64,000 bases of DNA, taken from Gordionus sp. m RMFG-2023 (lineage: Eukaryota > Nematomorpha > Gordioida > Chordodea > Parachordodidae). The DNA is taken from the NCBI RefSeq assembly GCF_954871325.1, contig NC_088775.1, positions 88,637,561-88,701,560 on the forward strand. Direction: 5' to 3'. Made by a program: the position numbers and the translations under genes. The notes beneath the pieces were generated by a model that did not search any database, had not been told where the DNA came from, and worked only from the letters and a program-made list of their open reading frames with translations. Within the stretch, counting starts at the first letter, position 1. Each line of letters starts with the position of its first letter. Positions 1-12,599 of this stretch are shown here, piece after piece.

Positions 1-169
1 TTTCATGTTTTTAAACTAATTTTTTTACTATAAGAATTATTTATAACTTTTAGAAGTGTCAGATTCTAAAAGAAATTTCTATCCTAGTATTTCAAATACT
101 CCCAGTATAATATTTAATTGCATTTGGAGGGATTTTATGCTTTAAAATTAAAGAAATTTTTATGAAATT

Positions 170-490
170 ATAAAAAAAATTGAATCAATAATTTAATAAA
201 TATAAAATAACCAAAAAATCAAATAGAATTTTCATGCCAAATTGTTAAATTTCTTAATATGCATAATTATTTATAATTATATTTTCTCATTAAAAATATA
301 TCTTCTTTTGTTACTTGCTAACAATAATATAAAAAAAAAATCTTATTTCTTATAGCGCCTGATTAGTAAATATGATTATTTAAAATATTTTCAATCTTTA
401 TTGGCGTTTTGGGGACAATTTTGAACAGCCTTTTAAAGGAATACACACGATTTATAAAATATTTGAATAAAAAATAACGGTTTGCTACAA
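170..490 (+). promoter_or_regulatory. Conserved 5' flank of GPCR copy 1
   Basis: This stretch aligns with 12,600-12,908 upstream of copy 3 with only small indels, including AACAGCCTTTTAAAGG and TTTATAAAATATTTGAATAA just before the start codon. It probably holds the promoter and 5' UTR. No single promoter element can be assigned with confidence; the TATAAAATA-like string is a candidate only. Copy 2 has a different flank except for a short ATTTTATAA before its ATG. Confidence 0.4.
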
Positions 491-1924
491 ATGAAAATTA
501 ACAATTCCTTTAATTTAGAAAATTTGATAGAATATGAAAGGCGTTTCCGAATCGTTATTCTAAACGGAACAGATCTTAATTGCACCCTTTACAGGAATTT
601 AAAATATCGAAACAAAGTTATTAGAAATTTATTTGAATGTATAGCCCCTATCATACTAATATTTGGCATAATTGGTAATTCTTTAGGATTATACTGCGCC
701 ATGAAGGACAAAATCATATATATCAGAGTGTATTTGACCCGCGTTTTCTACTCTATAAATCTCGTAAATTATATTTTCATGTTAATCTACCCAGTTTTAG
801 ATATTATAGCGGAATTCCATTTGATGCCCTTTAGAAGAGGATTGAATTGGAATCTTTACATGGTTCATTATCACCTTATCATGTCCCAAACTCTTATCAA
901 TTTTTCTTTCGGAATTTATGTAATATTTGGCATCTCTCAAATGATGGCCATTGTGTATCCCCTTTATTATAGAAGCCATTTCAACCTTTACAAGATCAAA
1001 ATCATGTTGGCCATTTGTTTTTTCTACAACCTGGTTTGGTATATACCTTCGATTTGGTGGTTTGAACTTTTAAAACTTACAAACCTATGTGGATTTCCTC
1101 CCGAGTTGATCGTATATACCAGAAGATTTTCGCTGTACAAAAATAGGAACGAAAGAGTGGGTTGGATTCTTTTAGGCTTCCTTATGGAGATTTTTACGAA
1201 AATCTTACCGGTGATAATAATCCTTGTACTAAATTATCTATCTATTAAGCGCAAAAATTTGATAATTAAAAAAAAATTTAACCATGCCACTTCGAATTTA
1301 CAAGAAACCGCATCCGTAAACATAAATAAGGCTGTTTTACTTCCAGAATTTGAAAAAAGCAGCGGTTTTAGTTTGGATGAAATGGATGCTAACAAAGACA
1401 AAGAATTAGCTGATAGCGGCATCAAGGTAACAATGCCTAAAGTAAAAAACGATGCCAGAGCGATTACGATGCCCTCGGATACTACTTCCGATTCAAAATT
1501 TTTGCATTCGAAATTTATTTCGGATATCATGGAAACCAGTATTATTTCAAAACCAGATCCTAAAAAAGAGTTGCAAATCCTTCGCAAGATAAAAAAGAGT
1601 CAACTAGAATATAAGCTAAGCATTAGAATGCTAGCTATTCTAATGTTTCAATTCGTAATTTTCTTATTTCCCGTATCCGTGTACATTATGACGACGGACT
1701 TTTTTGAAGAACTATTGACTCCTGCTGAATCGGAGATGCTACTAGCGGGCTGTGTTCTGCTACAATATGTATATATATCCTTAACCTTTTATCTCAACAT
1801 GTTGTTTAATCCCCCATATCGGGAGGACGCGTGTAAGGTCCTTAGAAAATCCAAACTGGGCAAATTATATAATAAACGAGAGAGAAACGCGATACACGTT
1901 GAAACAAAAATTCGAGGCGAATAA
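491..1924 (+). CDS. Divergent FMRFamide-receptor-like class A GPCR, copy 1
   Basis: Intronless seven-helix receptor of 477 residues, predicted in the plasma membrane. The open frame runs a few codons upstream, but the first ATG is at 491 (MKINNSF). Seen: N-glycosylation sequons at 25 and 30; TM1 about 47-70 with the GN signature (N63); TM2 about 79-104; TM3 about 132-156; TM4 about 170-193 ending YIPSIWWFEL, which resembles the YNxPRFFE of FMRFamide receptors; TM5 about 225-252 with P240; a long third intracellular loop (253-371); TM6 about 379-401 with P394; TM7 about 418-440 ending in NPPYRE. Odd: S149-Q150-M151 replaces D/E-R-Y, the TM3 cysteine is absent, and TM2 has Asn where Asp is usual. 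The ligand is unknown; the neuropeptide-receptor placement is inferred from helix motifs. It may be a lineage-specific chemosensory or peptide receptor. Confidence 0.88.
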   Translation: MKINNSFNLENLIEYERRFRIVILNGTDLNCTLYRNLKYRNKVIRNLFECIAPIILIFGIIGNSLGLYCAMKDKIIYIRVYLTRVFYSINLVNYIFMLIYPVLDIIAEFHLMPFRRGLNWNLYMVHYHLIMSQTLINFSFGIYVIFGISQMMAIVYPLYYRSHFNLYKIKIMLAICFFYNLVWYIPSIWWFELLKLTNLCGFPPELIVYTRRFSLYKNRNERVGWILLGFLMEIFTKILPVIIILVLNYLSIKRKNLIIKKKFNHATSNLQETASVNINKAVLLPEFEKSSGFSLDEMDANKDKELADSGIKVTMPKVKNDARAITMPSDTTSDSKFLHSKFISDIMETSIISKPDPKKELQILRKIKKSQLEYKLSIRMLAILMFQFVIFLFPVSVYIMTTDFFEELLTPAESEMLLAGCVLLQYVYISLTFYLNMLFNPPYREDACKVLRKSKLGKLYNKRERNAIHVETKIRGE

Positions 1925-2999
1925 TCATAAGTTAAAAGAAATTAAATATAGTTTAATGTCATATGATTAGATTATATATAATTTGAAATTTAAAATTTGA
2001 AAGAAGAAAATGAATATGTAGGAAATTTTTTAAAAAAAATTGAACCTTATTTATTTTAAACATATTGAAAGCCTAGTTTATCAAATATGAATGGATATGT
2101 TATAATATAAATATTAAAATTTGGTATGATTCATTGTCTTAAATCAATCTAGCTTGAGGTTTTTGAGAATAGAAATGTATAACTAAACTTCTCTTAAAAA
2201 AAATATACAAATTAAATAAAGCAATTTAAATAAAAATCGAAACTTTAAGAGACAGATAGCATTATTTTTATTAGTTGTATATGAGCTATATTGTACATAT
2301 AAATGCATACATGTATATTTTCCTTTTTTGTGCCAATTAATGTATTAAAACATTTTTCACTTAAGCGGTGTATCGTGGAAAATGTTTTAATAAATTGAAA
2401 ATTATAAGAAAATATGCTGGGTGTTAAATATGCATAAATTGGGGTATTTTTAAGTGAGATACCTTGAAAGGTTGTAAAATTGAACTAAAATAAATTCATG
2501 TCCATTTTGTAACGCTGTTCAATATACCAGTTTTATTAACTTAGAAATATATCATTGTGCGTTCTTGCTCCAACTCTCATTAAAATTATATTCTTGTTTT
2601 TATTAATTTTCTCACTTTGAGGTAATTAAAATAAGGTTTTTAATATTAATATTTGTATAATTGCGAATTATAAAACAAGATATTGTAATATTGTCTTAAT
2701 TATAAAGAAACCCGGGAGGATATTGGAGACAGGGGCAAGCTAGTCTACTCCCATTTATTTCCAAGTTATCGTCATATAAGAATAAAAAATTTAAGCCTAA
2801 TAAATCTAATTGTGTCTAACAGCTAAAAAGACCTAATATATATTATAATGATTTAACATAGGCAAATGTTTTTTTCAAAATTAACAAAAAGAATTTTAGA
2901 TTTATATATGAAGCCTTTGAAGTCCCAATAAATAAATAAATTTGATGAAAGTAAAAGAAGACGAAGACGTAGAGTGATGAGAATCATCTCCTTATTTAG
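1925..2999. other. GPCR 3' flank and spacer
   Basis: AT-rich, no gene seen. Alignable with 14,367-15,507 of unit B, so it belongs to the duplicated unit. Confidence 0.5.
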
Positions 3000-4870
3000 C
3001 TTATGATCAATGATAATGGCCTATGGAAAATAATAATAGCCAAAATAGGAAAATAAATTTTCATAGCATCCGTGAATAAATAAATTCAAAATGAATGAAA
3101 AACACAATTTGACAATATTTTTAAACCTTTGAATTCGTCATATTAATTTAATGGACAGTTATACAACGAAGAATTATTTCTATGCCGGTAGGTAATAGTA
3201 TTAAATGGCTAGATTTTATTTTTTTTAAAAAGCTACTAAAAACTTAAAAATTTAATCCAAATTTTTTAAACCAAAATTCAAGGTCGCAGACTAGAAAATA
3301 TAGAATTATGGTTTTTTTTTAGATTTATTTTTAACCAGAAAAAGGTATACTTGATTAAAATGAATCATGGATAGATATGGCTCGGAAAAAATGACACAGC
3401 CAAATTTACTACCATACCAAAATGGCTGAATCATTTTGTTATTTAAGCAAATTTTTAAAATTGGAATATTCTTTGCTGGCGTCTATTTTTGTCCTTGCGT
3501 ATTTTAGTGCAGTGTCCCAATTTTTATTCCGGGGTACCTTTTTGACCTCTACTTTTTGTTCGTTACATTTTTTTCTCCGTATTTCGATTAAAATAATACA
3601 AAATAAGTAAAAGAAATTATGTTTAATTCCCCTTTAATAAAGATAGAGATCGAATTAAAAGAGAGTAAATATTTTAATTAGTAAGAAAGGGTTACAGCTT
3701 AATTAGATTATATTTTAGTATTATTTTTTTGAGACGGGTTTAATCGTATCGGTCACTCGCGAAGATAAAACAGAACTTATGTAATCAAAACAGGAATCTA
3801 CTCAAAACCGATTTGAAATCAACTAGAGCACTTACACAGAAATATCTTAAACTTAAAATTTATCCACCCAACGCGTATATTTAATTGATAACGAAGAACG
3901 AAGGCGACGATGTTTGTTTTTTTCCAACGAAAAAAAAACGGGTTTTTTATCCCTAATTAATACTCGGGTTTAGTTACAATCTTCTATAATATTATGTTTA
4001 TATGAATATTAAAAGAAAATCGTTTCCTACATTTATAAATTTTGATACGCTTTTGCTTTTGTAAATTAAAATGTATCTGAAAATTTATGAGAATGATACA
4101 AGTTTACTAGATTATAATTTTTACCTAAATCAGGTTAAATGATGTTTTTATAAAAACTACCCTTCTCCGCCCGAGTATAGAAGATTTGATTTAGCATGAT
4201 GAGTTGTTGTATATATGATTCAGTAATTTTAAATATTTTTATTAAATGCGATTCATTTTTCATAATACATCGGCATATGCTGGGGGAATGGAAAGGGGGG
4301 GGGGCAAGGGGAATGGAAAATTCTGAAATTTGCCTATTCTAATAAATATCATTTTAGCTTATAAAAAAAATTTCCTCCAACAACCCATCCCTTCTCCTCA
4401 AAAATGAATATAAAGTATATCAATATATAAATAACAATTTGAAAGAAAAATTAATTTTTTTTTAAATTTTTTTAGAAAATAAGCATTTTTAAAAAAAAAA
4501 GTATTAATTTTTATTAAAATCGAATATAAAAAATAAATAAAAAAATATTAATAATTCTACAACCCTACAAATACAATAGTAAATTTATTGCTGCCATTTC
4601 ATTACCATAATATATTAAAGGGATAACAGAAGTGTATATTGGTAATGTATCGTTTAAACATCATTAAACAATATGTCCTCCATTTCAATCTTAATAAAAA
4701 TAATTTCCTCAATAAACCTTCTGCGATTCTTGCGATAAAGTAAACATTGAACAAATTGGGAGGATTAAAAGGAGAATTTATCAAGATTCTTTTGTATTCC
4801 AGAATTTTAAACCCTTTTCTACCATCCAGTTTAGCTAAACATATCATTAATTTCAATACATCTTATTAAC
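3000..4870. repeat. Dispersed repeat, copy in unit A (with internal inversion)
   Basis: This block recurs at about 16,216-17,625 and, reverse-complemented, at 26,150-27,490. Its first kilobase (about 3000-4016) is inverted relative to the unit B copy; for example, GAAGGCGACGATG at 3900 is the reverse complement of CATCGTCGCCTTC at 16,328. The part from 4020 to 4460 keeps the same orientation and includes a G-rich run. The segment 4600-4870, read on the minus strand, encodes a peptide beginning LAKLDGRKGFKILEYKR that is shared with the third copy, suggesting a decayed mobile element of unknown family. Confidence 0.7.
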
Positions 4871-6519
4871 TTCCAAAATATAAATTTTTTTAAAATAATT
4901 ATTAATCATTATAAGAGGATAATCAGAGAAGCCATCGAAATACACAAAAGACTCCTGGCAATGGGTAATTTTAAGATCTCCAATAAAATTTATAGATAAA
5001 GTAAAAATTAAAATACATAAATACATTTCCAAGATCAACATCTTTCGATTATATTTTCCAACTACTTTACACTAGTTATCCTTCTTTGAACTTTCAAAAT
5101 AATGTTTGTAATACTAAATCTCTATAAACACTTGGGTATTGAATATACTTTAAAGTTATCCCATGTATCATTAAAGAATGGTAGAGGATTGTTAAAAAAA
5201 ATTTTGATATCGCCACATCTCCACTCTGATTGTCGATATTTCAAATGTTTTTGCACACGCTACATACTATTGCAGATTTAAGGCTAAATTTAAAATTTCG
5301 TAATATCCTTACATCTTCATTCTTATTGTGGCTCAAATAATACTTGTCATTAGTGCAGTAGAATATGATTCACTACCGAAAGTTGTTTTCAATTTTAACG
5401 AACTTCGATAAAACTAAGAACAGAGCATGTCTCTAAGGAAGAGTTATAGGAATTATGCATTGAATTCAATCGCTTTCCTTTATTTAAAAATTTTTTTTTA
5501 GATTAGTGTTGTTAATTTTAAATACTGCAAGTCAAACATTTTAGCTAAATGTTTCGATAATTTAGTGAGAAGTTAAAAAAAAAGTATTAACTCTTACCTT
5601 ATCTGCTAAATTTTACACGCCATAATTAAAGAGTAGTGGACTTACTAATTGCGAATAACCTGGTAACACAGTCGGCGATGAGGGACAGGTTTACACCATG
5701 ACCATTATAACTGCTTTCAAATTATTAGTTTATTACTACTAGGATTGAAAGCCTTGTTTTAATCTTTAAAGTTTGAAATCAAACCATTATGTCCAAATGG
5801 TGATATTGGAATAATAATAATAATAATAATAAGCTATATAATCATATAAGTTTTAAAATAAATTTTTTCGAAATCTGTAATTGTTTAATAATCTATAATT
5901 CAAACAGTTTTTTATAAAGTTATATAAATTAACGAATATTAGAAATAATACAAGGATAGTGAATTCCATATTCCTATTGTATAATTATTTTCTACAAAAA
6001 TATTTTTTAAACGCATATTTATCATTAGCTTTAAAGTTTATAATTAAAATACTTCAAGTTTTAATGTTTAAAATTTATTTTTCTCCCTGGAACTAGGGGT
6101 TTTATCGTGTAATTTATTTCTGTCAAATTTTTAACCAAAATTCCTTTAAATAATTTTTCTTCTGCTATCCTGCAAATAATAACAAAAAAAGCCTTTAATC
6201 GCAAATATTTAAATTTGATAATTATGTATGTTTAAAATATAATTTATTTTCGTTTTTTAAAAAAAATATTTCTTCTTATTTATTGATTTTGCTTGAGTAA
6301 TTTGATTAATTTAATAAACATATTTTTCTTTATTTATTGATTCTGCTGTAGAAATCGTATTCTTATTTATTTATTGATTTTACTGAGGAATTTGATTATT
6401 ATAATAAAAAATATATCATTTTTTTTTGTCAATCATAATTAGTTTTTACAATGAATTTATAAAATGTGTTCTAACATTATTCACCTTTTTTGGGTATTCT
6501 GATGCAAAATATTTTATAA
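4871..6519. other. AT-rich spacer, unit A only
   Basis: No gene seen. It contains a short (ATA)n run near 5810 and lies in the segment missing from unit B. The last 100 bp, ending TATTTTATAA, directly precede GPCR copy 2. Confidence 0.4.
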
Positions 6520-7890
6520 ATGACTGGGTTATACAACTTGAACGCTTTAATAAATTATGAGGGAAACTTTGAGATCGTCGTGGTAAATGGTTCGGATATT
6601 AATTGCACACTTTACAAAAATTATAAACCTAGAATTATAGTAATGAGACTGATATTTCAATATTTGGGCCTTATCATACTAATATCAAGCGTGATTGGAA
6701 ATTCTTTGGGACTATACTGCGCTATGAAAGGCAAAGTTATATATATCAGGGTGTATTTAACACGTGTTTTACATTCGGTTAATCTCGTTAACTGCATTTT
6801 CATGTTTCTTTATCCCGTTTTGGACATGGTGACAGGATATCATTTGATTCCTTTCAGAAACCAAAAATCTTGGAACGTATATATGGTTCATTACCATTTT
6901 CCTTTGGCCAAGACCTTCTTTAACTTTTCTTTCGGCATATACGTTATATTCGCCATCTCGCAAATGATTGCCATTGTTTATCCCCATTATTACAGGCGTT
7001 ATTTTACCCTTCGTAAAATTAAGATCATGATAATGATGTGTTTTTTATATTACTGCGCTTGGTATATACCTTCGGCCTGGTGGTTTGAACTTTTAACTCT
7101 AAAGAACATATGCGGATTCGATTCCGGTTTTGTTATTTACTCTCGGATATTCGCGACATTCAAATCAAGCGCGCAAGGAGTAGGGTGGATCGTTTTCGGT
7201 GTTTTTAGAGAGTTTTTTACCCGATTCCTACCTGTCGGAACAATTTTGACCCTAAACTATCTTTCTATCCAGCAGAAAAAGATAATGCTCAAATTGAGAT
7301 TGAAGAATGCCCTGTCGAATTTACAAAAATCCACAGCTGACATCATAAATCGGGCAGTTGTAATTCCAGAATTTTTGAAAAAGAGCGCTTTCGTTTTTAT
7401 TATCACTGGAGTGGACAAAAACCTCGTTGATAGGGGTATTATGGTTAAACAGCCAACTAATAATTATATAATGCAACCATCCAAAATTATCACCGAGAGG
7501 AAATGTATGAATAGTAGTCCAAAATCTAACCTACGTGTTTCAGGTAGTAGTAATATTTTGAAAATTAATTCTCAATTAGATTCTTTGGATCAAGGCAAAA
7601 TAAAGCAGAGAGAGCTAGAATATAAGATAAGCCTTAGAATGCTGACTATATTAATGATCGAATTTGTGGTCTTTTTATTCCCTGTGTCTATATTCATTAT
7701 TATGGTTGACTTTAATAAGAACCAATGGACTACGGGGGAATCGGAAATGGCTTTAGCTGGTTGTACCTTATTAGAGTATTCATATACATCATTCGCCTTT
7801 TATCTCAACATGATATTTAATCCAGCATATCGTGAGCAGGTTCACAAGATCTTTAGAAATTCTAAGTTAGTGCGGTTTTTTAAGCACTAG
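6520..7890 (+). CDS. Divergent FMRFamide-receptor-like class A GPCR, copy 2
   Basis: Intronless receptor of 456 residues starting at the only nearby in-frame ATG (MTGLYNLN). It shares the whole architecture of copies 1 and 3: the conserved N-terminal NCTLYKN with its cysteine, GNSLGLYCAMK at the end of TM1, FGIYVIFAISQMIAIVYP in TM3, YIPSAWWFEL in TM4, a proline in TM5 and TM6, and FNPAYREQ after TM7. It is clearly the most divergent of the three, especially in the third intracellular loop, so it split off before copies 1 and 3 separated. It has the same S-Q-M in place of D/E-R-Y and no TM3 cysteine. It lies in a segment present only in unit A. An uninterrupted frame with conserved helices argues for function. 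Ligand and G-protein partner are unknown. Confidence 0.88.
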   Translation: MTGLYNLNALINYEGNFEIVVVNGSDINCTLYKNYKPRIIVMRLIFQYLGLIILISSVIGNSLGLYCAMKGKVIYIRVYLTRVLHSVNLVNCIFMFLYPVLDMVTGYHLIPFRNQKSWNVYMVHYHFPLAKTFFNFSFGIYVIFAISQMIAIVYPHYYRRYFTLRKIKIMIMMCFLYYCAWYIPSAWWFELLTLKNICGFDSGFVIYSRIFATFKSSAQGVGWIVFGVFREFFTRFLPVGTILTLNYLSIQQKKIMLKLRLKNALSNLQKSTADIINRAVVIPEFLKKSAFVFIITGVDKNLVDRGIMVKQPTNNYIMQPSKIITERKCMNSSPKSNLRVSGSSNILKINSQLDSLDQGKIKQRELEYKISLRMLTILMIEFVVFLFPVSIFIIMVDFNKNQWTTGESEMALAGCTLLEYSYTSFAFYLNMIFNPAYREQVHKIFRNSKLVRFFKH

Positions 7891-10800
7891 AAAATCGACG
7901 AATGATGAAAAAAATAAATCAAAGCAGATAACAACAAATCTCACAGTATATAAGATAAATTTTAAACATAATGCAACGTATATGCATCATTTAAAAATAA
8001 TGTTGTGATATAATATGTTCAATTTATATTTGAATGGCTCATATTTTTTATTGTTCTGAGGGCGATATGTTCTTGTTAAAATATGTTCAATTAACAAAAT
8101 TATTATTCCGTTCCCAATATATCTACTCCCTTCCCCATTATAATGTACTAATTGATTGTATTCACTTTTTATGTAATAACATCACATTCTCCAAAAATAA
8201 TGTTGTAATTTATTTTAAAAAATATTATCGCAACTATCACATCCCCTAACCAATATAATGCAATATATTAATCACAATTATCCTAATCACTTTCACATGT
8301 ATTGTATATTTTATGCTAGATTTATTTTTTGTTGTTTTTTAATTTTTATTTTAACTGATGCATGTTGTGATATAATATGTTCAAGCTATATTTAAAATTT
8401 TTATATTTTTAACTGTTTCTGAGGCGATACTTTCTTGTTATAATATGTTCAGTTAACAAAATTGCTTATATAAAGATCAATAAATATAGATAAGAATTTA
8501 GATTTTGATTTTTTAATATATAAATATAGTTTTATTTTTTTTTATCGCAAAATTGAAATTTGCTACTATTGAAATCAAATCATTATTTTTTTTCTACAAG
8601 CTAATCACAATCTATATACCCGTGTTTAATTACCTACCAACATAATTATTTATGGGACTAATTGAAACTCAAGTTAATCCCTACAAATGATTATATATAT
8701 TTATATAAAATCTAAAAATGCCAGATTAAATTTTATTCGGTCTAAGAAAAAAATATATCTTATATTATATACTATTGTCAAAAGTTATTATCAGAGTTTA
8801 AATAAAAAAATTCGTTGCCATAGATATGATAAGATGATGAAATAGTAGTAGCTATATAAAATAAATATTATTCTCTTTATAAAGACATTGCCATAATTAT
8901 TCATTCGAATATTCACCTTTTTTGTTAGTGTATGAGTTAAATTCTCGTAGAAACTTTGTAGAATTAATGCTTAACTCTTTGATTTGCCATACGCCAAAAC
9001 GAGTTCTTATTTTTAGTTTCGTGAGAATGGTGTATATATATATAGCGTAGTAGTAGGAATAAAAAATTCAAGATTTTTTGTCAATACCAGAATAGGCTAA
9101 ATAAATTAATTGAAACATTATCAAAAAATTAAAGCGATTCTACGTATATTTAGATCTATATAGCCACTCAGATCTAGTTGTTTGATTTTCGGGTCAGCTT
9201 ATATAAATATAACTACGATAGAATAAGAACTAAGTAGCAAGCTCGAAAATTAAAAGGATTTTTATCAAATTATGTTGATTATGAATTAGATCTAGATTCA
9301 AGTTTTATGATAATAAGTTTAGTATATTCAATCAACTTTGTAAAATGAATACTATACTATAAATTAAAATATTTATTTTCATAAACTTTTTGGATATTTT
9401 TTTTTTCAAAAAAATTAATAGTAATAATAATTTTATAAAAAAATATTTAAAACCAACGATATATTCCGATTATCATTATAGATTAAACATTTTACTAAAA
9501 TTTACTCCCCTTAATATTGCTATCGAAATATAAATTTAATTGTAGTTTATAAGAGTCTACATCATAATTTAAAAATATCCTCAAAATACCATGGTATACG
9601 GCTCAAGGGATATTTAAGAGCAATTTCTCAAATATTGTAGAAGTATATTCTTAGACCTCTCACAATTATAAGATAATTGTACAAATTTTCTAATTTAAGT
9701 TTATTGAAGTTCTTTTAAGCACAACACTACTAATTTTTTCACTTTCTCTCTCTCAAAAGTTTCTACAAACAACCTATACAATACTCGATAAATTATCTCA
9801 CTCATTCGGAAAATAAAGTCTAATTACAATATTATATAAGATTGTTTTTTATATATTATCTTACCTTATATATATATTATTTTTGAACTATGAAAGATAT
9901 TTTACAATTAGTCGCGAATAATTGGAAATTTAAAAAATATATAGTTATAACAAATTAGTAGATTATTCAAGATTGGAGCGAATAATCGCATAATGAGCCT
10001 TTGCCTCAAAGAAAATGATTCCATAATTTGATTAGTTCTTCAAGGTTACTTCCAGAAAAAGTTAAAGTAAAGAGCAAGAGATGGGAATCAACGAGTTAAA
10101 AAAAATTAAATCTGTATTTCATTTCGTTATTTTGGTTGAGCGATTAGATTAATACTTCGATATTTCCAAAAACTCATTAATTCTTGAATATAAAATAAAG
10201 GCTTTTTATCGTTATTTTATGGATATCGAAGAAGCCCTAGACTTGACTGGGTGTAGACGCCGATTTATGTTACGTATTATGCCACGAAAATTAATATTCG
10301 AATTTTTTAATGGTTATATTAAGCAATGCTTAATGAAAAAACTATATAAAGTTTTATATTTACAAATTATGTAAAGAGAGAAATATGTGAAGTTTTATAT
10401 TTTGGCATTGTTGATGCTGAACATGGGCAATTGATATAATGAATTTAACGAGTTATATGGTATAAATAATTAAATGATCATCTTGAAGGCGTTTACAGTA
10501 ATTCATATCCATATTTAATCATTTAAGTATATAAATACTTTCAGCCCTCCCAGTGTCATTAGATATTATATTTTTCAATAATCATATAGGTTACTAATTA
10601 CGAAATATTTATCAATAAATATATATATTGTTCTAATAGTAATACTTTCTCTATTTATAAACTGGAATTTTTGATATCTGAAAGGTTATGTGGAAGAAAG
10701 TTTAAATATAAGTGGATTATTTTAGGAGTTTATGAAGTAATTTGGCAATTTCCCAACATTAATTTATCACAATCGAATATATATTGTATAAATAAATGAA

Positions 10801-12123
10801 GCCTCTAACCTTAATGAAGATACATTTTCATAATAAATAATCTGGATCAATCCATGTACAATGGGCCTCTCATTAATTTTTGCGGTATGAGCTTCATACC
10901 TCTTTCTAACTTCACTAAAGATAGCTAAGTTGTTTGTCTAACCATTTTAAACTAATTTAAGGGTAGGGATAGCATTCCCATTTGAAATATGAGACAATAT
11001 GCCCTAAAATAAGTTTTGTTTCATGATAAACTCACATTTATTAGTTTAAAATGTATGAAAAAACTTATGATTCCCAAAATTGTTAAAAAACAATTTTAGT
11101 AAGATATTTGGTTACGATATTTTTCTCCATTCAAAATGAAAAATGCATCTTCCTTAAAAAAATTCAGCGTCTAAATGACAGCTTATTCATTGGATGCAAG
11201 CGCCCTTCAAAAACCTATACCTACCCCACTAAAAAAAATAGTCGCCTTTTTACATTATTAATTACATCTTTTTAATTATAATGACACTCCCTTCATAAAT
11301 TTTAAAAATGAATTACTTAAATTATTAATTCTCTACTAGCAACTATCAAATATTGTGAATAGTAAAAGTCTTATTTTTTTAGAACTTGAATTCAATTAAA
11401 ACACCCACTCAAAATTGCAAATATTGTGCATTTTTTTAATAATTAACACAAATTTTATGAGTCGGAGCCTGGGAATAAGCTTGTAAATTATATTTATTTA
11501 ATTTATTTTTTTTTAAGTTTTTTATGTAATATATGTATATAATTCAGGTATTCAACTAATTATTCTTGATTTTGAAATTTTAATTAATATTAAATTTCCA
11601 AAAAATTTAATTAAAAAAAAAATTGTAATCATATTTGTAAACATATTCTAAAATAATTATAGAATTAAGCATTTTCAATAATTCATCTCAATACAAGAAA
11701 AAATGATATTAAAATCTGAATCCTAATATTCTGATTTAATAAGCTATAACTTTTACATATTAAAAAAAAAGGATTTTTGATAAAAATAACTTAACATCTT
11801 CCTTAATATATTTTAAATTCAAATTTTTAGCAATTATGCAAGTACTCATTTTTAAAAATATATTTATAATTGATATAGAAGGGACTCATCACACTTCGTA
11901 TAATTAAAATTACTTATAAATTTCAGTTCACAAGATATCGAAATTCATAGGATATTATATAAAAAAATATATTAAACTCTATAGAAAGTATATAAATATA
12001 GAAAATTTCAAAATTTTATAAAAAATATTTAATATCCATTAAATCGACATAGCTTTTGCTCCATCTTAGCAATTGTCATAAATTGGAAAAAATATTGTCT
12101 AAAAATATTTTATTTTTTTCAAG
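7891..12123. other. Intergenic spacer of unit A
   Basis: No convincing gene. The part 8015-8470 matches 17,630-18,090 of unit B and contains a sub-repeat: TTCTGAGGGCGATATGTTCTTG near 8050 recurs as CTGAGGCGATACTTTCTTG near 8420. The stretch 8470-9365 is absent from B. From 9370 onward the spacer is collinear with 18,110-20,880. Confidence 0.5.
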
Positions 12124-12189
12124 ATGTGGTTAGATATAGGTTTATTCAGTTCAATTCCAGATTTCCAGCCTTCGCATAGAGTATTCAAA

Positions 12190-12321
12190 ATGAAGTCTAT
12201 TGCTCTTTTGTATATGCTTTGCATATTTTCACTGCTTCTGACACCTAAGACTTCTGCTACAGCTTGTAGAAAAGGATCTCTGGCTTTCTATAATATTTTT
12301 GAGGATATATATAAGATTTAA
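12190..12321 (+). CDS. Small secreted peptide ORF, unit A copy
   Basis: A 43-codon ORF starting at an ATG with adenines at -3 and -1. Residues 1-22 or so (MKSIALLYMLCIFSLLLTPK) form a clean signal peptide with a cleavage site near TSATA. The remaining short tail reads TACRKGSLAFYN and IFEDI. The unit B copy matches with no indels over the first 40 codons and 3 silent plus 3 replacement differences, while surrounding spacer has many indels, so constraint is likely. The ORF may be a complete short secreted peptide or a first coding exon; no good GT donor is seen at its end. I do not recognise the peptide. Sitting in the same duplicated unit as a peptide-type receptor makes a ligand role worth testing, but that is inference only. 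Confidence 0.5.
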   Translation: MKSIALLYMLCIFSLLLTPKTSATACRKGSLAFYNIFEDIYKI

Positions 12322-12599
12322 GATAAAAAAAATATATATATTTAGATAATTTTAAATCCTGTTTTTTTTAAATTTTAAAGTTAAATTTGTTTTTTAACCA
12401 AATTATTATTTTCCTATAATAGATATTAATCGGTCCTGTGGAAGAGTTATTTAGGAGGAAAAAAAATGCACTTATATTAAGTTTTGAGAGACAATATATT
12501 TTAGTACGCTGGTCTATCTGCCTAGATACGCGAATAGTCAGTTTTTTTAGGCTTAAAGAGAAACAAAGAAAAATATTTTTAAAAAAAGGAGGAAAAAAA

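Larger units (their letters stand above)
165..12590. repeat. Tandem duplication unit A (GPCR + secreted peptide)
   Basis: The sequence from about 165 matches that from about 12,596 in the same order and orientation, starting near the shared string TTGAATCAATAATT. Both units carry a receptor gene, a 3' spacer, a dispersed-repeat block, an AT-rich spacer, a small signal-peptide ORF and a tail containing TCTGCCTAGATACGCGAAT. Receptor coding parts are nearly identical, while spacers show many small indels, so the duplication is neither brand new nor ancient. Unit A is longer because it has a segment with a second GPCR (about 4350-8015) and a further spacer (about 8470-9365) that unit B lacks. Edges are by-eye estimates. 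Confidence 0.85.

Noticed and set aside
1234-1587. Minus-strand open frame opposite GPCR copy 1 (and its equivalents opposite copies 2 and 3)
   Set aside because: Shadow frames of the receptor genes with no conserved features of their own.
3422-3610. 62-codon open frame in the dispersed repeat
   Set aside because: Not open in the unit B copy and lies within repeat DNA.
12420-12560. Possible second exon of the small peptide (ILIGPVEELFRR after TATAATAG)
   Set aside because: Unit A and unit B differ by frame-changing indels here and no donor pairs with it, so coding constraint is not supported.
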